Assembly: GCA_050261415.1 (NCBI GenBank)
Contig: JBLNDG010000259.1
Location: forward strand, 1-46,206
Direction: 5' to 3'
Length of the DNA stretch: 46,206 nt
Source of the DNA: JBLNDG01 sp050261415
Lineage (GTDB): Bacteria; Bacillota; Clostridia; Lutisporales; Lutisporaceae
A program made the position numbers and the translations under genes. Positions 24,415 to 32,577 of the stretch are shown one piece after another (positions within the stretch are counted from its first letter, which is position 1; the number at the start of each line of letters is the position of its first letter). The notes under the pieces were generated by a model, which did no database searches, was not told the origin of the DNA, and saw nothing but the letters and a program-made list of their open reading frames with translations.

Positions 24415-25167
24415 TTGTCAAGCCTTTATGAAAAAGCAGCGGACATGATATTGAAGAGTAAATCTACTGTAGTGCTTACAGGGGCAGGTATATCCACAGA
24501 GAGCGGAATACCTGATTTCAGGAGCCCGGGAAGCGGTTTATGGGAAGAGGTTGATCCTATGGAAGCCTTATCCACGGGCGTATTGTATGATAAACCCGCC
24601 AAGTTCTACAGTATGGGCTTTAAAATATTGACTTCTATGAAGGACGCAGAACCGAACAAGTCTCATTATTGTCTGGCGGAAATGGAAAGCATGGGTCTTG
24701 TAGACCTTATAGTTACTCAGAATATAGATAACCTGCATTACAAGGCAGGCTCGAAAAGAGTATATGAAGTGCACGGAAATACCAGAACCTGCAGCTGCGA
24801 CAACTGCGGTGAAGAATACGACATCGCATTGATAGAGAAGCGGGTCAGTGAAGGTGAGATACCACCCAAATGCAGGTGCAGGGGTATAATAAGACCTGAT
24901 GTTGTGTTATTCGGCGACATGCTGCCCCAGTGCTTCTATGACAGTATAAGGGAAGTCGAAGCTGCCGATCTGCTGATTGTAATTGGCTCAAGCCTTTCCG
25001 TATCACCGGTAAATCACCTTGCTGATATTTGCAGGAGATTGATCATAATAAACCTGGGGGAGACTTATTATGACCATAAAGCAGATATAATTATCAGAGA
25101 AAAAATATCCGGGGCTCTTGCAAATATAATGGATATAATAAAAGGCAGGATGGAAGAAAATGAATAG
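24415..25167 (+). CDS. cobB: Sir2-type NAD-dependent protein deacylase
   Basis: Sirtuins remove acyl groups from lysines using NAD. The 250-residue protein has GAGISTESGIPDFR (23-36), TQNIDNLH (101-108) and the catalytic His120 in YEVHGNT. It binds zinc through CDNC (128-131) and CRC (153-155), and GIIRPDVVLFGDMLP and IGSSLSVSPVNHL follow. All catalytic parts are intact. The start is TTG after GAGGGGGGA. The next gene overlaps its end by eight bases and hslO follows that, so these three form a tight operon. Confidence 0.92.
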   Translation: MSSLYEKAADMILKSKSTVVLTGAGISTESGIPDFRSPGSGLWEEVDPMEALSTGVLYDKPAKFYSMGFKILTSMKDAEPNKSHYCLAEMESMGLVDLIVTQNIDNLHYKAGSKRVYEVHGNTRTCSCDNCGEEYDIALIEKRVSEGEIPPKCRCRGIIRPDVVLFGDMLPQCFYDSIREVEAADLLIVIGSSLSVSPVNHLADICRRLIIINLGETYYDHKADIIIREKISGALANIMDIIKGRMEENE

Positions 25168-25963
25168 CTACAGTGAATTTGCACAATATTACGACCTGTT
25201 TATGGAAGATGTTGATTATACTGAATGGTCGGAATACGTACTGAAAATAGCAGAACGCTTCGGCATGAAACCTGAAAAAATTCTGGATGCAGCATGCGGT
25301 ACGGGCAATATAACAATACCCCTTGCTATGAAGGGTTATAAGATGTGGGGGCTTGATCTTTCTGGGGACATGCTGTCCATAGCTGAAAGCAAAGCAAGGG
25401 CTTTAAAACAAAAAATCAAGTTTTTGAACCAGGATATGCAAAACATAAATATAAATGAAACATTTGACTGTGTGCTCTGCATGTGCGACGGGGTAAACTA
25501 TATTTTAGAAGAAGCCGGGCTCAGAAAATTTTTTAAAGCTGCTTATGAAAGGCTTAACAAAACAGGTATTTTCATTTTTGACATAAGCAGTTATAATAAA
25601 TTACATTATATCCTGGGGAACAACACCTTCTATGATGAAAAAAATAATATACATTATGTTTGGAATAATATCTATAATGAAGAGTTTGACACAGTTGACA
25701 TGGACCTGATGTTTTTTGTGCCTGAGGGAAGCCTTTACAGGAAGTTTGACGAACATCACGTACAAAAAGCATACAAAAATGAAATGCTTATAAAGTTGCT
25801 GCTGGGAACCGGTTTTTCAAAAGTGGAAACCTTTGATTCCTTCAGCTTTGAAAATCCAAAGGAAGATAGCGAACGTATATTTTTCGCTGCAGTGAAAACA
25901 ACATTGCATAATGCAACAGGAGGTATTTATGAAGAATTATCTTATAAGAGGGGCAAGCACTGA
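25160..25963 (+). CDS. class I SAM-dependent methyltransferase
   Basis: The 267-residue protein starts with YSEFAQYYDLFM, typical of YqeM-like methyltransferases. It has motif I ILDAACGTGNITIPLA (about 41-56), an acidic end of strand 2 (GLDLSGDML), and motif IV FDCVLCMCDGVNYI. A beta-rich insertion follows (about 150-210). The substrate is unknown. It lies between a sirtuin and Hsp33, overlapping both, so translation is probably coupled. The 3' end includes the ribosome binding site of hslO. Confidence 0.8.
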   Translation: MNSYSEFAQYYDLFMEDVDYTEWSEYVLKIAERFGMKPEKILDAACGTGNITIPLAMKGYKMWGLDLSGDMLSIAESKARALKQKIKFLNQDMQNININETFDCVLCMCDGVNYILEEAGLRKFFKAAYERLNKTGIFIFDISSYNKLHYILGNNTFYDEKNNIHYVWNNIYNEEFDTVDMDLMFFVPEGSLYRKFDEHHVQKAYKNEMLIKLLLGTGFSKVETFDSFSFENPKEDSERIFFAAVKTTLHNATGGIYEELSYKRGKH

Positions 25964-26813
25964 TGAAAGCATCAGGTTCTTCTCCTGCATTACAACGAAT
26001 TTGGTAGAGGAAGCGCGAAGAATTCATGACTGTTATCCGGTTGCCGCAGCCGCTTTGGGCAGGATGCTGACCGCAGGCAGCATGATGGGAGTTATGCTGA
26101 AATCGGATAAGGATACGGTGACCCTGCAGATAAACGGGAGAGGATCTGCGGGAACTATTGTAGTGGTGTCAAATAACACAGGCAACCCTAGGGGATATAT
26201 AGGGAACCCTCATGTTGAGGTGATGCTCAAAGACAACGGCAAGCTTGACGTAGGAAGGGCAGTGGGCGTTGACGGAGTATTAACGGTCATAAAGGACCTG
26301 GGACTTAAGGAACCCTATGTAGGTACTGTTCCAATAGTTAGCGGAGAAATAGGAGATGATTTGTCCGCATATTTTTCCAGCTCTGAACAGACTCCTACAG
26401 CAGTTGGTCTGGGAGTATATGTTGAAGTCGACGGAAGTGTATCGGCAGCCGGTGGATTTATACTTCAGCTGATGCCTGAGGCTGATGAGAGAACAATATC
26501 CAAGCTTGAGGAAAAGCTTGCCAAGGTGAAATCAATTACAGACATGATAAACTCAGGGCTGGATGCTGAAGGAATAATGAAGGATATTCTGGGTGACATA
26601 GAGTTTAAAGTATATGAGAAAAAGGAAATAGTGTATGAGTGCACCTGCAACAAGGAAAGGTTGGAAAAAGCACTAATAAGTATAGGAAAAAAAGAACTTG
26701 AGGAACTGATAGAGGAACAGGGCAATGCAGAGCTTGTATGCCATTTCTGCAATAAGAAGTATCATTTTGACAGGGACGAAATGGTAAAAATACTTGAAAG
26801 AGCCACTACATAG
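25929..26813 (+). CDS. hslO: redox-regulated chaperone Hsp33
   Basis: Hsp33 is a cytoplasmic holdase switched on by oxidation. The 294-residue protein has the N-terminal core (GRMLTAGSMMGVMLKSDKD, VTLQINGRGSAGTIVVVSN, GYIGNPHVE) and the zinc redox switch with Cys238 and Cys240 (CTC) and Cys271 and Cys274 (CHFC). All four Cys are present. The ATG sits six bases after AGGAGG, inside the end of the methyltransferase gene. I see no clear terminator in the 135 bases before the tRNA cluster. Confidence 0.95.
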   Translation: MKNYLIRGASTDESIRFFSCITTNLVEEARRIHDCYPVAAAALGRMLTAGSMMGVMLKSDKDTVTLQINGRGSAGTIVVVSNNTGNPRGYIGNPHVEVMLKDNGKLDVGRAVGVDGVLTVIKDLGLKEPYVGTVPIVSGEIGDDLSAYFSSSEQTPTAVGLGVYVEVDGSVSAAGGFILQLMPEADERTISKLEEKLAKVKSITDMINSGLDAEGIMKDILGDIEFKVYEKKEIVYECTCNKERLEKALISIGKKELEELIEEQGNAELVCHFCNKKYHFDRDEMVKILERATT

Positions 26814-26948
26814 TGTATAAATTATATAGTATTGCATAGATTATTAAAGGAATCTCGTGCAAGGTTTTGATAAATGTATGAAATAAATAAATTCGACTTT
26901 TGACTTTAAGGCACTCGTAAGCTATACTAAATGATGTCGCAAGTTTTA

Positions 26949-27024
26949 GGGGGCATAGCTCAGCTGGGAGAGCATCTGCCTTACAAGCAGAGGGTCATAG
27001 GTTCGAGCCCTATTGTCCCCACCA
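26949..27024 (+). tRNA. tRNA-Val (TAC)
   Basis: The cloverleaf is complete: GGGGGCA pairs with TGTCCCC (one G-U), the anticodon loop reads CTTACAA with TAC, the T arm has GTTCGAGCC, and an encoded CCA follows ACC-A. It leads a five-tRNA cluster with an 86-base gap to the next gene. Confidence 0.95.
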
Positions 27025-27110
27025 ACTTTTTTTCGAAGTAAAACGGAGAAAAAAAGACCGACATTCCTTAATTTGATACGGAGCACTTGCGGAGTAACTT
27101 TGTATAAGAT

Positions 27111-27187
27111 GGCCCAGTAGTTCAGTTGGTTAGAATGCCAGCCTGTCACGCTGGAGGTCGACGGTTCGAGCCCGTTCTGGGTCGCCA
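27111..27187 (+). tRNA. tRNA-Asp (GTC)
   Basis: The acceptor stem GGCCCAG/CTGGGTC, anticodon GTC in the loop between GCCAGCC and CGCTGG, the T arm GGTTCGAGCCC and the encoded GCCA end are all visible. Confidence 0.95.
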
Positions 27188-27195
27188 TCTAACCT

Positions 27196-27271
<76 letters not shown>

Positions 27272-27280
27272 CTCAAGTTT

Positions 27281-27355
27281 GCGGGTTTAACTCAGTGGTA
27301 GAGTGTCACCTTGCCAAGGTGAAAGTCGCGAGTTCGAATCTCGTAACCCGCTCCA
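27281..27355 (+). tRNA. tRNA-Gly (GCC)
   Basis: The acceptor stem GCGGGTT/AACCCGC, the anticodon loop TTGCCAA with GCC, the T arm AGTTCGAATCT and an encoded TCCA are present. Confidence 0.95.
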
Positions 27356-27375
27356 TAAAAATACTATAGTAATAA

Positions 27376-27450
27376 GGCGACATAGCCAAGTGGTAAGGCA
27401 GAGGACTGCAAATCCTTTACGCCCCGGTTCAAATCCGGGTGTCGCCTCCA
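27376..27450 (+). tRNA. tRNA-Cys (GCA)
   Basis: The acceptor stem GGCGACA/TGTCGCC, the anticodon loop CTGCAAA with GCA, the T arm GGTTCAAATCC and an encoded TCCA are present. It ends the cluster; a short T-rich hairpin region follows. Confidence 0.95.
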
Positions 27451-27505
27451 AATGTAATAATACTTATTGGAAACAATAAGTTTTTTTGTTTTTTGTGAAT
27501 GAAAT

Positions 27506-27558
27506 GGGCAATAGGCGATAGGCACGAGGCAATAGGTTTTAGTTAGACTTCGAAGTAG
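27506..27558. repeat. heptad repeat element, copy 1
   Basis: Four imperfect 7-base units in a row, GGCAATA, GGCGATA, GGCACGA, GGCAATA, are followed by a conserved tail ending in CTTCGAAG. The same arrangement appears at 43824. It sits between the tRNA cluster and the DUF6873 gene. Confidence 0.65.
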
Positions 27559-27602
27559 GAACAGATTTTTAAAATCTGCGATAATAAGGAAGGTGAATCT
27601 CA

Positions 27603-28352
27603 ATGAGTTTTCTGGAAATCCCGCTTATTCCACAAGGAAAGGTCACCCTTGCAGCTGTTGATTATAGAATTGACGTGAAAATCGAAAACAATCTTGAGGG
27701 AATGGGTATAGAATGCATCAAGACTGTAAAGTGCGGAGAACTTTATGAAGCGATAGACGGACATCCGGATATTGTAATGCATCACACCGGCTGCAACAAT
27801 ATCGTAATCGCACCGAATATATATGATTATATGGCGCCTGTGCTACAGAAAAAAGGATTTGCAGTGACAAAGGGTGCAACTTGGCTGGTTAGAAACTATC
27901 CAGGCAATATTGCATATAATGTATTGAGAATTGGCAAACTGGCATTTCACAATACCAAATATACGGACGTTGAAATACTAAAGGAGTATGAAAAGCAGAA
28001 TATACGGGTTGTTCATGTGAACCAGGGATATACAAAATGTTCGGTTTGTGTTCTTGATGACAAGACAATAATTACTTCGGATTTGAAAATTTCAAGCACC
28101 GTAGAGAAGTATGGAATTGAAAGCCTGCTGATTAAACCTGGCGGAATTGAATTAAAGGGCATGAACTATGGTTTCATCGGCGGTGCAAGCGGGCTTGTAT
28201 CAGAGAATTGTGCGGCTTTTACGGGATTTATGGACAGTATGGAGAGCAGAGATGCGGTTTTGAATTTTATGGACAAAAAAGGCATGAAAATTGAATTTTT
28301 AAGCAATAGCCAAATTACGGATATTGGTTCTATAATTCCATTAAAATGCTAA
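27603..28352 (+). CDS. DUF6873-type protein (pentein/GME fold suspected)
   Basis: The 249-residue soluble protein matches a clostridial family I know as DUF6873, thought to have the guanidino-modifying-enzyme (pentein) fold. Recognisable parts are IECIKTVKC, HPDIVMHHTGCNNIVIAPN, KGFAVTKGATWLVRNYPGNI, NQGYTKCSVCVLDD, GFIGGASGLVSEN and SQITDIGSIIPL. Several repeated beta-strand plus acidic-loop units fit a pentein. The substrate is unknown, and I cannot assign a catalytic Cys with certainty (Cys in TGCNN and YTKCSVC are candidates). AAGGAGGTGAATCTCA-like spacing gives a good binding site. It is a single gene after the tRNAs. Confidence 0.6.
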   Translation: MSFLEIPLIPQGKVTLAAVDYRIDVKIENNLEGMGIECIKTVKCGELYEAIDGHPDIVMHHTGCNNIVIAPNIYDYMAPVLQKKGFAVTKGATWLVRNYPGNIAYNVLRIGKLAFHNTKYTDVEILKEYEKQNIRVVHVNQGYTKCSVCVLDDKTIITSDLKISSTVEKYGIESLLIKPGGIELKGMNYGFIGGASGLVSENCAAFTGFMDSMESRDAVLNFMDKKGMKIEFLSNSQITDIGSIIPLKC

Positions 28353-28604
28353 ATCCGCAAAGACAATAATAATTATACATATTTGAAACATTTGGAGGGT
28401 ATGTATTATAATTTCGTGAAAAATTAAAAAAGCGCAGCACTAATCCCGCTTTTCTGAATTTGCACCTTCATTTGGGCTTTGAATACAAGAAATATTTACG
28501 CAAATACTACTTAATGAAAGACCGATATTGATACTTTTTTAGTGTGGTTTTTCAAATTGCAGTTGATAGATGGTTTCTTCACCAGTAGGAAGGGAGTTGA
28601 ACAA

Positions 28605-29522
28605 ATGTTTCTTGTAACTATTGGTATATTAGATAATCCGGAAATGATAAGGGATGATATATATAGACAGTTTGAACAAGCCGAAAAGGAAGGCATGGAT
28701 GTTTTATGCGAGGATTTCCATATCGGAAGCACACTGTTTATAAAGTGCGGCATAAAAGAGAATATAATAACAAGACTTACGGATAAGAAGATATATGAAG
28801 AGTTCAAGTATATACTCTCAAAGGTGCTTACTGAAGTTATTATAGATCACTATGAAATGAGGCTCATTAAAAAAATCGCAAAGGCCAATTATTTTTATCT
28901 AAGTGAAAGGGAAAGGGCCAGCGTTGTAGAAACAGCCACGAGACTCCTTAAGGAAGAAAAAATGATGCAGCCCGGAGGTTTTTACAAAGCAACAAGAAGA
29001 AGCAAGATAATGAAGTCCATACTTGATTATCTGTCTGTAGAGGATGAAATAAACATAGAGGGCTTCGTAAATTTCAGGCTCAGCAGCTATATGAATGAAT
29101 TGAACGAGGTCATTGAGAGGGCGCTGGAAATATATATTGCAGAAAGAGAATACAATGAATTTATCAAGCTGTTGAGATACTTCGTCGATATACAGGAATG
29201 CAAGATGGACGTGATACATCTATGCCAATCACAGGATGGAAGGTATATAATCTACGATACCAACAAGAACAGAGTAAACAGCGAGTATTTTGACGATTTA
29301 AGAGCTGAAGTGGCTGAGGACAATATTAATTATGACGATTTGCTGATAAGCACCCTGATTACAATATCACCAAACAAAATAATCATACATCATGTTGAAG
29401 ATTTTAAGAATAAGGAATTGGTTCAGACAATCATGAACGTATTTGCTGAAAGGATTACAATATGCAATAACTGTGAAATATGCAGCAGCGACAATAAGGA
29501 AACCAACAATTACAGCCTCTGA
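28605..29522 (+). CDS. ytxC: YtxC-like sporulation protein
   Basis: The 305-residue protein is largely helical, with FVNFRLSSYMNELNEVIERA in the middle. The C-terminal half reads YNEFIKLLRYFVDIQE, DDLLISTLITISPNKIIIH and ERITICNNCEICSS, the pattern of the YtxC family. Family members are linked to sporulation in Bacillus and clostridia, but no biochemical role is known. The final Cys residues (CNNCEIC) are notable. I chose the ATG ten bases after GGGAG; a longer GTG-led frame has no binding site. Confidence 0.7.
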   Translation: MFLVTIGILDNPEMIRDDIYRQFEQAEKEGMDVLCEDFHIGSTLFIKCGIKENIITRLTDKKIYEEFKYILSKVLTEVIIDHYEMRLIKKIAKANYFYLSERERASVVETATRLLKEEKMMQPGGFYKATRRSKIMKSILDYLSVEDEINIEGFVNFRLSSYMNELNEVIERALEIYIAEREYNEFIKLLRYFVDIQECKMDVIHLCQSQDGRYIIYDTNKNRVNSEYFDDLRAEVAEDNINYDDLLISTLITISPNKIIIHHVEDFKNKELVQTIMNVFAERITICNNCEICSSDNKETNNYSL

Positions 29523-29551
29523 AATTAAATTTTGTGTCGTATCCTGGCTAT

Positions 29552-29578
29552 ATATGTTATAATTATTTTATAACATAT
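29552..29578. repeat. perfect hairpin in the leader of the DUF445 gene
   Basis: ATATGTTATAA (29552-29562) pairs perfectly with TTATAACATAT (29568-29578) over a 5-base loop. It ends seven bases before the GGGGGAG ribosome binding site of the next gene. It may be an operator, or a structure that affects translation; there is no T tract. Confidence 0.5.
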
Positions 29579-29598
29579 GACAATCGGGGGAGCAGTAA

Positions 29599-30195
29599 AT
29601 GTACGATACGCTATTTCTCGTAGTTGTGGGGGCGGCAATCGGATGGTTGACTAACGTACTGGCAATCAAGATGCTATTCAGGCCAATAAAAGCAATCAAA
29701 ATACCTCTCTTAAACATCACAATACAGGGGTTGATACCGAAAAGAAGAGATGAAATAGCAAAAAGTATAGGTGAAGTTGTAGAGAAGGAACTGTTATCAA
29801 TAAATGATATCTTTGATAAACTGGTAACTGAAGAGAATAAACAGGACGTGATAGAGGTTATCAAAGAAAAGCTTTTGAAAGTTATCGACTATAAGATACC
29901 TTCTATCATCCCTTATTCGATAAAAAGCAAAATAATTGATTACTTTGAGGAGCAGATCAACAAGGATGCGAGGTCTATACTTGACAGCTCCATAGAAGGG
30001 ATAATAAGCAAGTCGGTTCATAGAGTAAAAATTGGTGAAATGGTAGAATCCAAAATTGATGAATTGGAACTTGAAGAAATGGAAAAGCTAATCCTGAGCA
30101 TATCATCAAGGGAATTGAAGTATATTGAGCTTTTAGGCGGCCTGCTCGGAGGAGTTATAGGCCTTATCCAGAGTTTTATAATAAGGATAATCTAA
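29599..30195 (+). CDS. DUF445-family membrane protein
   Basis: The 198-residue protein starts with a transmembrane helix and the family motif GAAIGWLTNVLAIKMLFRP. It continues with GLIPKRRDEIAKSIGEVVEKEL, a long helical middle part and a second C-terminal helix (LLGGLLGGVIGLIQSFII). This is the DUF445/YheB family, in a short form. The function is not established; some relatives are linked to spores. A strong binding site (GGGGGAG) lies seven bases ahead. The thrS promoter begins right at its stop codon. Confidence 0.8.
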   Translation: MYDTLFLVVVGAAIGWLTNVLAIKMLFRPIKAIKIPLLNITIQGLIPKRRDEIAKSIGEVVEKELLSINDIFDKLVTEENKQDVIEVIKEKLLKVIDYKIPSIIPYSIKSKIIDYFEEQINKDARSILDSSIEGIISKSVHRVKIGEMVESKIDELELEEMEKLILSISSRELKYIELLGGLLGGVIGLIQSFIIRII

Positions 30196-30224
30196 TTGAC
30201 ACAAATATAAAAATAATATATAAT
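30196..30224 (+). promoter_or_regulatory. consensus sigma-A promoter of thrS
   Basis: TTGACA (30196-30201), a 17-base spacer and TATAAT (30219-30224) match the vegetative consensus exactly. Transcription would start near 30231, giving a leader of about 280 bases that contains the T box. Confidence 0.9.
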
Positions 30225-30239
30225 TTTAAAAAATGAACA

Positions 30240-30485
30240 AAATAAAAACTGCATTGAAGAGGACGAGTAAAGCATGTAATTCCTAAAAGAGATGGGATGC
30301 CGGCGGCTGAAAGCATTCCTTGGGTAAAGTGTTTGAAAACCACCTCGGAGCAGCGGGTTGAACTAGTATGTACATACTATAGTAGACTTAGTCGTTGATT
30401 ACGTTATAATCCAGAGTTCAAATCAGGGTGGAACCGCGGGTACAATGCTCTCGCCCCTTTCGGGGTTGAGAGCTTTTATTTTTTG
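30240..30485 (+). promoter_or_regulatory. T-box riboswitch (threonine), with terminator
   Basis: The conserved AGGGTGGAACCGCG antiterminator sequence lies at 30425-30438. Stem I shows the AGTA bulge (GACGAGTAAAG) and a distal arm. ACC in GAAAACCACCTCGG is a likely specifier codon for tRNA-Thr, although I could not confirm the loop by folding. The terminator stem GCTCTCGCCCC with GGGG-TT-GAGAGC (30447-30473) is followed by TTTTATTTTTT. Uncharged tRNA-Thr would prevent termination and allow thrS expression. Confidence 0.92.
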
Positions 30486-30509
30486 TAAAATTAATAAGGA
30501 GGAATAATT

Positions 30510-32420
30510 ATGATAAAAGTAACTTTAAAGGATGGTTCCGTTAAGGAATATCAAAAAGGGATTTTAGCAGAAGAAATAGTTGCGTCGATAGGAAGCGGCC
30601 TTTTAAAAGCAGCAATTGCCGCAAAGCTGAACGGCAAGGTAGTTGATTTGAGCACTCCGGTCAATGAAGACTGCAGCCTTGAGGTTTTGACTTTTGATGA
30701 TGATGAAGGCAAATGGGCTTTAAGGCATACAGGCTCACATATATTGGCTCAGGCTGTGAAAAAGCTTTTCCCCAATATTAAACTGGCAATAGGTCCTGCC
30801 ATAGACACCGGGTTTTATTATGACTTTGATTCCGACAAGCCTTTTTCGGAAGAAGACCTGGCTGCTATAGAAAAGGAAATGGACAATATCGTAAAGGAAG
30901 ACCTTAAGCTCGAGAGATTTGAACTTCCAAGGAAAGAGGCCCTGGAGCTAATGGAGAAAAAGGGTGAAAGCTATAAGGTTGAGCTTATCAATGACCTTCC
31001 TGAAGGCGAAACAATATCCTTCTACAGGCAAGGGGATTTCGTCGATTTGTGCGCAGGTCCCCATGCCCCGTCAACAGGCAAAGTAAAGGCAATAAAGCTT
31101 TTGAGCGTTGCCGGTGCTTACTGGAGAGGAAGCGAAAAGAACAAAATGCTGCAGCGCATATACGGAACAGCATTTATAAAAAAGAGCCAGCTTGATGACT
31201 ACCTCCATATGCTTGAGGAAGCAAAGAAAAGAGATCACAGAAAGCTTGGAAAGGAACTGGACCTCTTCAGCATACAGGAGGAAGGCCCGGGCTTCCCGTT
31301 CTTCCACCCGAAGGGAATGGTCATCAGGAATATTCTTGAGGATTTCTGGAGGAAGGAGCACAAGAAAAACGGCTACCAGGAAATAAAGACACCTATAATA
31401 CTCAGCGAGGAACTGTGGCATAGATCAGGACACTGGGATCACTATAAAGACAATATGTACTTTACAAAAATTGATGATGGGGATTATGCGGTAAAACCAA
31501 TGAATTGCCCTGGCGGAATGTTGATGTACAAAAGGGACATGCGCAGCTACCGTGAGCTTCCTATAAGAATGGGAGAACTTGGCCTTGTACACAGGCATGA
31601 GCTTTCAGGCGCCCTTCACGGACTTATGAGAGTCAGATGCTTCACTCAGGACGATGCCCATATATTCATGACACCATCACAGGTTAAGGATGAGATATTA
31701 GGGGTTATAGACCTCATAGACTCTTTCTACAGCCTGTTCGGTTTCAAATATCATGTTGAATTATCAACAAGACCTGAAGACTCAATGGGCTCACAAGAGG
31801 ATTGGGATTTGGCAACAAATGCATTAAAGGATGCCCTTGAAGCTAAGGGAATGAGCTATAAAATAAACGAAGGCGACGGGGCTTTCTATGGACCGAAGAT
31901 AGATTTCCACCTGGAAGACTGCATAGGACGTACTTGGCAGTGCGGTACAATTCAGTTGGACTTCCAGATGCCTGAAAAATTCGATCTTAACTATATAGGT
32001 GCCGATGGCGAAAAACACAGACCTGTAATGATACACAGGGTTATATTTGGAAGTATAGAAAGATTCATAGCAATACTCACAGAGCATTTTGCAGGTGCAT
32101 TCCCGGTATGGCTGGCGCCTGTGCAGGTAGTTGTACTTCCGATATCAGAAAAGCAAAACGAATATGCTGAGCAGCTTGTAAGAAAGTTTGAAGAGCTTGA
32201 TATAAGAGCTGAAGCTGATTTGAGAAATGAAAAGGTAGGCTTCAAGATTAGGGAAGCACAGATACAGAAGGTGCCGTACATGCTGGTTGTGGGCGACAAG
32301 GAAGTAGAAAGCGGTTCTGTAGCTGTAAGAGACAGAAAGGAAGGGGACAAGGGAACAATGAAAGTAGATGAATTCCTTGATACCCTGATGAAAGAAATAA
32401 AGAGCAAGGTGAATAAGTAA
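30510..32420 (+). CDS. thrS: threonyl-tRNA synthetase
   Basis: Class II synthetase of 636 residues with all parts in order. It has an N-terminal TGS domain (1-62) and the editing domain with HTGSHILAQAVKKLF and DLCAGPHAPSTGKV. The catalytic core contains PGFPFFHPKGMVI, MNCPGGMLMYK, ELGLVHRHELSGALHGLMRVR and MIHRVIFGSIERFIAILTEH, and the anticodon-binding domain follows (LAPVQVVVLPIS). AAGGAGGAAT is the ribosome binding site. It is a single gene under a T box with its own terminator. Confidence 0.98.
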   Translation: MIKVTLKDGSVKEYQKGILAEEIVASIGSGLLKAAIAAKLNGKVVDLSTPVNEDCSLEVLTFDDDEGKWALRHTGSHILAQAVKKLFPNIKLAIGPAIDTGFYYDFDSDKPFSEEDLAAIEKEMDNIVKEDLKLERFELPRKEALELMEKKGESYKVELINDLPEGETISFYRQGDFVDLCAGPHAPSTGKVKAIKLLSVAGAYWRGSEKNKMLQRIYGTAFIKKSQLDDYLHMLEEAKKRDHRKLGKELDLFSIQEEGPGFPFFHPKGMVIRNILEDFWRKEHKKNGYQEIKTPIILSEELWHRSGHWDHYKDNMYFTKIDDGDYAVKPMNCPGGMLMYKRDMRSYRELPIRMGELGLVHRHELSGALHGLMRVRCFTQDDAHIFMTPSQVKDEILGVIDLIDSFYSLFGFKYHVELSTRPEDSMGSQEDWDLATNALKDALEAKGMSYKINEGDGAFYGPKIDFHLEDCIGRTWQCGTIQLDFQMPEKFDLNYIGADGEKHRPVMIHRVIFGSIERFIAILTEHFAGAFPVWLAPVQVVVLPISEKQNEYAEQLVRKFEELDIRAEADLRNEKVGFKIREAQIQKVPYMLVVGDKEVESGSVAVRDRKEGDKGTMKVDEFLDTLMKEIKSKVNK

Positions 32421-32430
32421 GCCTTACACG

Positions 32431-32456
32431 GCGGGGCGTAATGTCCCGCTTTTTTA
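32431..32456 (+). terminator. intrinsic terminator of thrS
   Basis: GCGGG (32431-32435) pairs with CCCGC (32445-32449), extended by a G-U pair, followed by TTTTTT. Confidence 0.85.
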
Positions 32457-32577
32457 ATGTCCATTTTTTTGTGCAAACATTTTGATTTTTTTGACTATAT
32501 AAGCTACAATCAGATTAACAGGCACAACTTTTGTCTGATTTATTCCTGCAAAAGTCAGATGCTGCAGGAGCGGTACA

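Noticed and set aside
26946..27188. Minus-strand open frame over the tRNA genes
   Set aside because: It is only the reverse reading of tRNA-Val and tRNA-Asp; the NGLEPSTSSVTG-like peptide is a familiar artefact of antisense tRNA translation.
27506..27558. CRISPR array suspected from short regular repeats
   Set aside because: The units are only seven bases long, adjacent and degenerate, with no spacers and no cas genes in the window.
27364..27603. Minus-strand frame over tRNA-Cys with an HPDLNRGVKDLQSSALPLGY segment
   Set aside because: This peptide is a known artefact of antisense tRNA-Cys sequence in databases, and the rest is the heptad repeat.
28412..28531. A 39-codon open stretch with protein-like content (FLNLHLHLGFEYKKYLRKYY)
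   Set aside because: It follows directly after a TAA with no start codon near a binding site; it may be a gene remnant but I cannot support it.
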